From Bradyrhizobium archetypum (GTDB taxonomy: Bacteria > Pseudomonadota > Alphaproteobacteria > Rhizobiales > Xanthobacteraceae): a stretch of 64,000 nucleotides of DNA. The stretch's first letter is position 1. Every line of letters starts with the position of its first letter. Shown in pieces: positions 63,991 to 64,000 of this stretch. The notes beneath the pieces were generated by a model that was not told the DNA's origin, ran no database searches, and saw only the letters and a list, made by a program, of their open reading frames with translations. The stretch spans positions 1 through 64,000 of the forward strand of contig NZ_JAAVLW010000010.1 in the NCBI RefSeq assembly GCF_013114835.1, given 5' to 3'. The position numbers and the translations under genes were made by a program.

Positions 63991-64000
63991 CGTCCTCTAA

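Overview
The window looks like an accessory, partly decayed stretch of a Bradyrhizobium-type alphaproteobacterial chromosome. The basis is gene-family content: a BjaI/RpaI-type LuxI, a PqqA of the rhizobial type, an Omp25-like beta-barrel, DUF6894-like and other small proteins typical of bradyrhizobia, rhizobial intergenic palindromes, and remnants of IS701, IS4, IS5, IS3 and IS66 elements. This placement is my reading of families; no database was searched. No tRNA, rRNA, CRISPR array or phage module was seen.

Layout. (1) 1-6.2 kb, minus strand: a periplasmic oxidation module with an isoquinoline-1-oxidoreductase-like molybdenum hydroxylase (small subunit frameshifted), a PqqA-like peptide, a secreted protein, a cytochrome c, a PQQ alcohol dehydrogenase carrying the lanthanide-type Asp-x-Asp signature, and a PCuAC copper-binding protein. 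(2) 6.4-23.6 kb: a catabolic locus that mixes two GH88-type unsaturated-uronide hydrolases and a CUT1 sugar ABC importer with acyl-CoA enzymes (two family III CoA-transferases, two enoyl-CoA hydratases, MaoC hydratases, and a gutted acyl-CoA dehydrogenase). Its regulators are of the AraC, Lrp and LacI types. Three near-identical LacI-type palindromes tie three of its promoters together. The locus carries an old internal duplication and several internal deletions. (3) 23.6-34.4 kb: transposase remnants and small hypothetical genes around one intact two-gene operon, a PurF-like protein plus a HAD-fold protein. This operon lies behind a perfect sigma-54 -24/-12 promoter and a NifA-type upstream activator site. 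It is the most interesting system in the window.

(4) 34.4-36.5 kb: a LuxI/LuxR quorum-sensing pair with a lux-box and an isochorismatase-fold gene that lacks the usual catalytic residues. (5) 37-44 kb: a broken LysR regulator, an alpha/beta hydrolase coupled to an unusual ribbon-helix-helix/MFS fusion, and an outer-membrane double barrel. (6) 45-49 kb: a Flp pilin, a ferredoxin-NADP reductase that appears inserted in one copy of a duplicated small-gene unit, and small coiled-coil proteins. (7) 48.6-57.3 kb: more conventional genes (a sulfite-oxidase-fold protein with a GGDEF-EAL protein, folE-queD, a LivK-type binding protein, a VOC protein) interrupted by a patchwork of gene fragments. (8) 57.4-64 kb: a large RTX glycoside hydrolase, MarR and Crp/Fnr regulators, a small hypothetical gene and an IS66 fragment.

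How the genes may work together. In region 2, the six-gene minus-strand operon (binding protein, two permeases, ATPase, MaoC, GH88) suggests import of an oligosaccharide or glycoconjugate. GH88 cleavage would follow in the cytoplasm, and the released acid would be processed as a CoA thioester. In region 3, the promoter predicts expression under nitrogen-fixing conditions. The loss of glutaminase residues in the PurF-like protein suggests either ammonia-dependent chemistry or a new role. Both are inferences.
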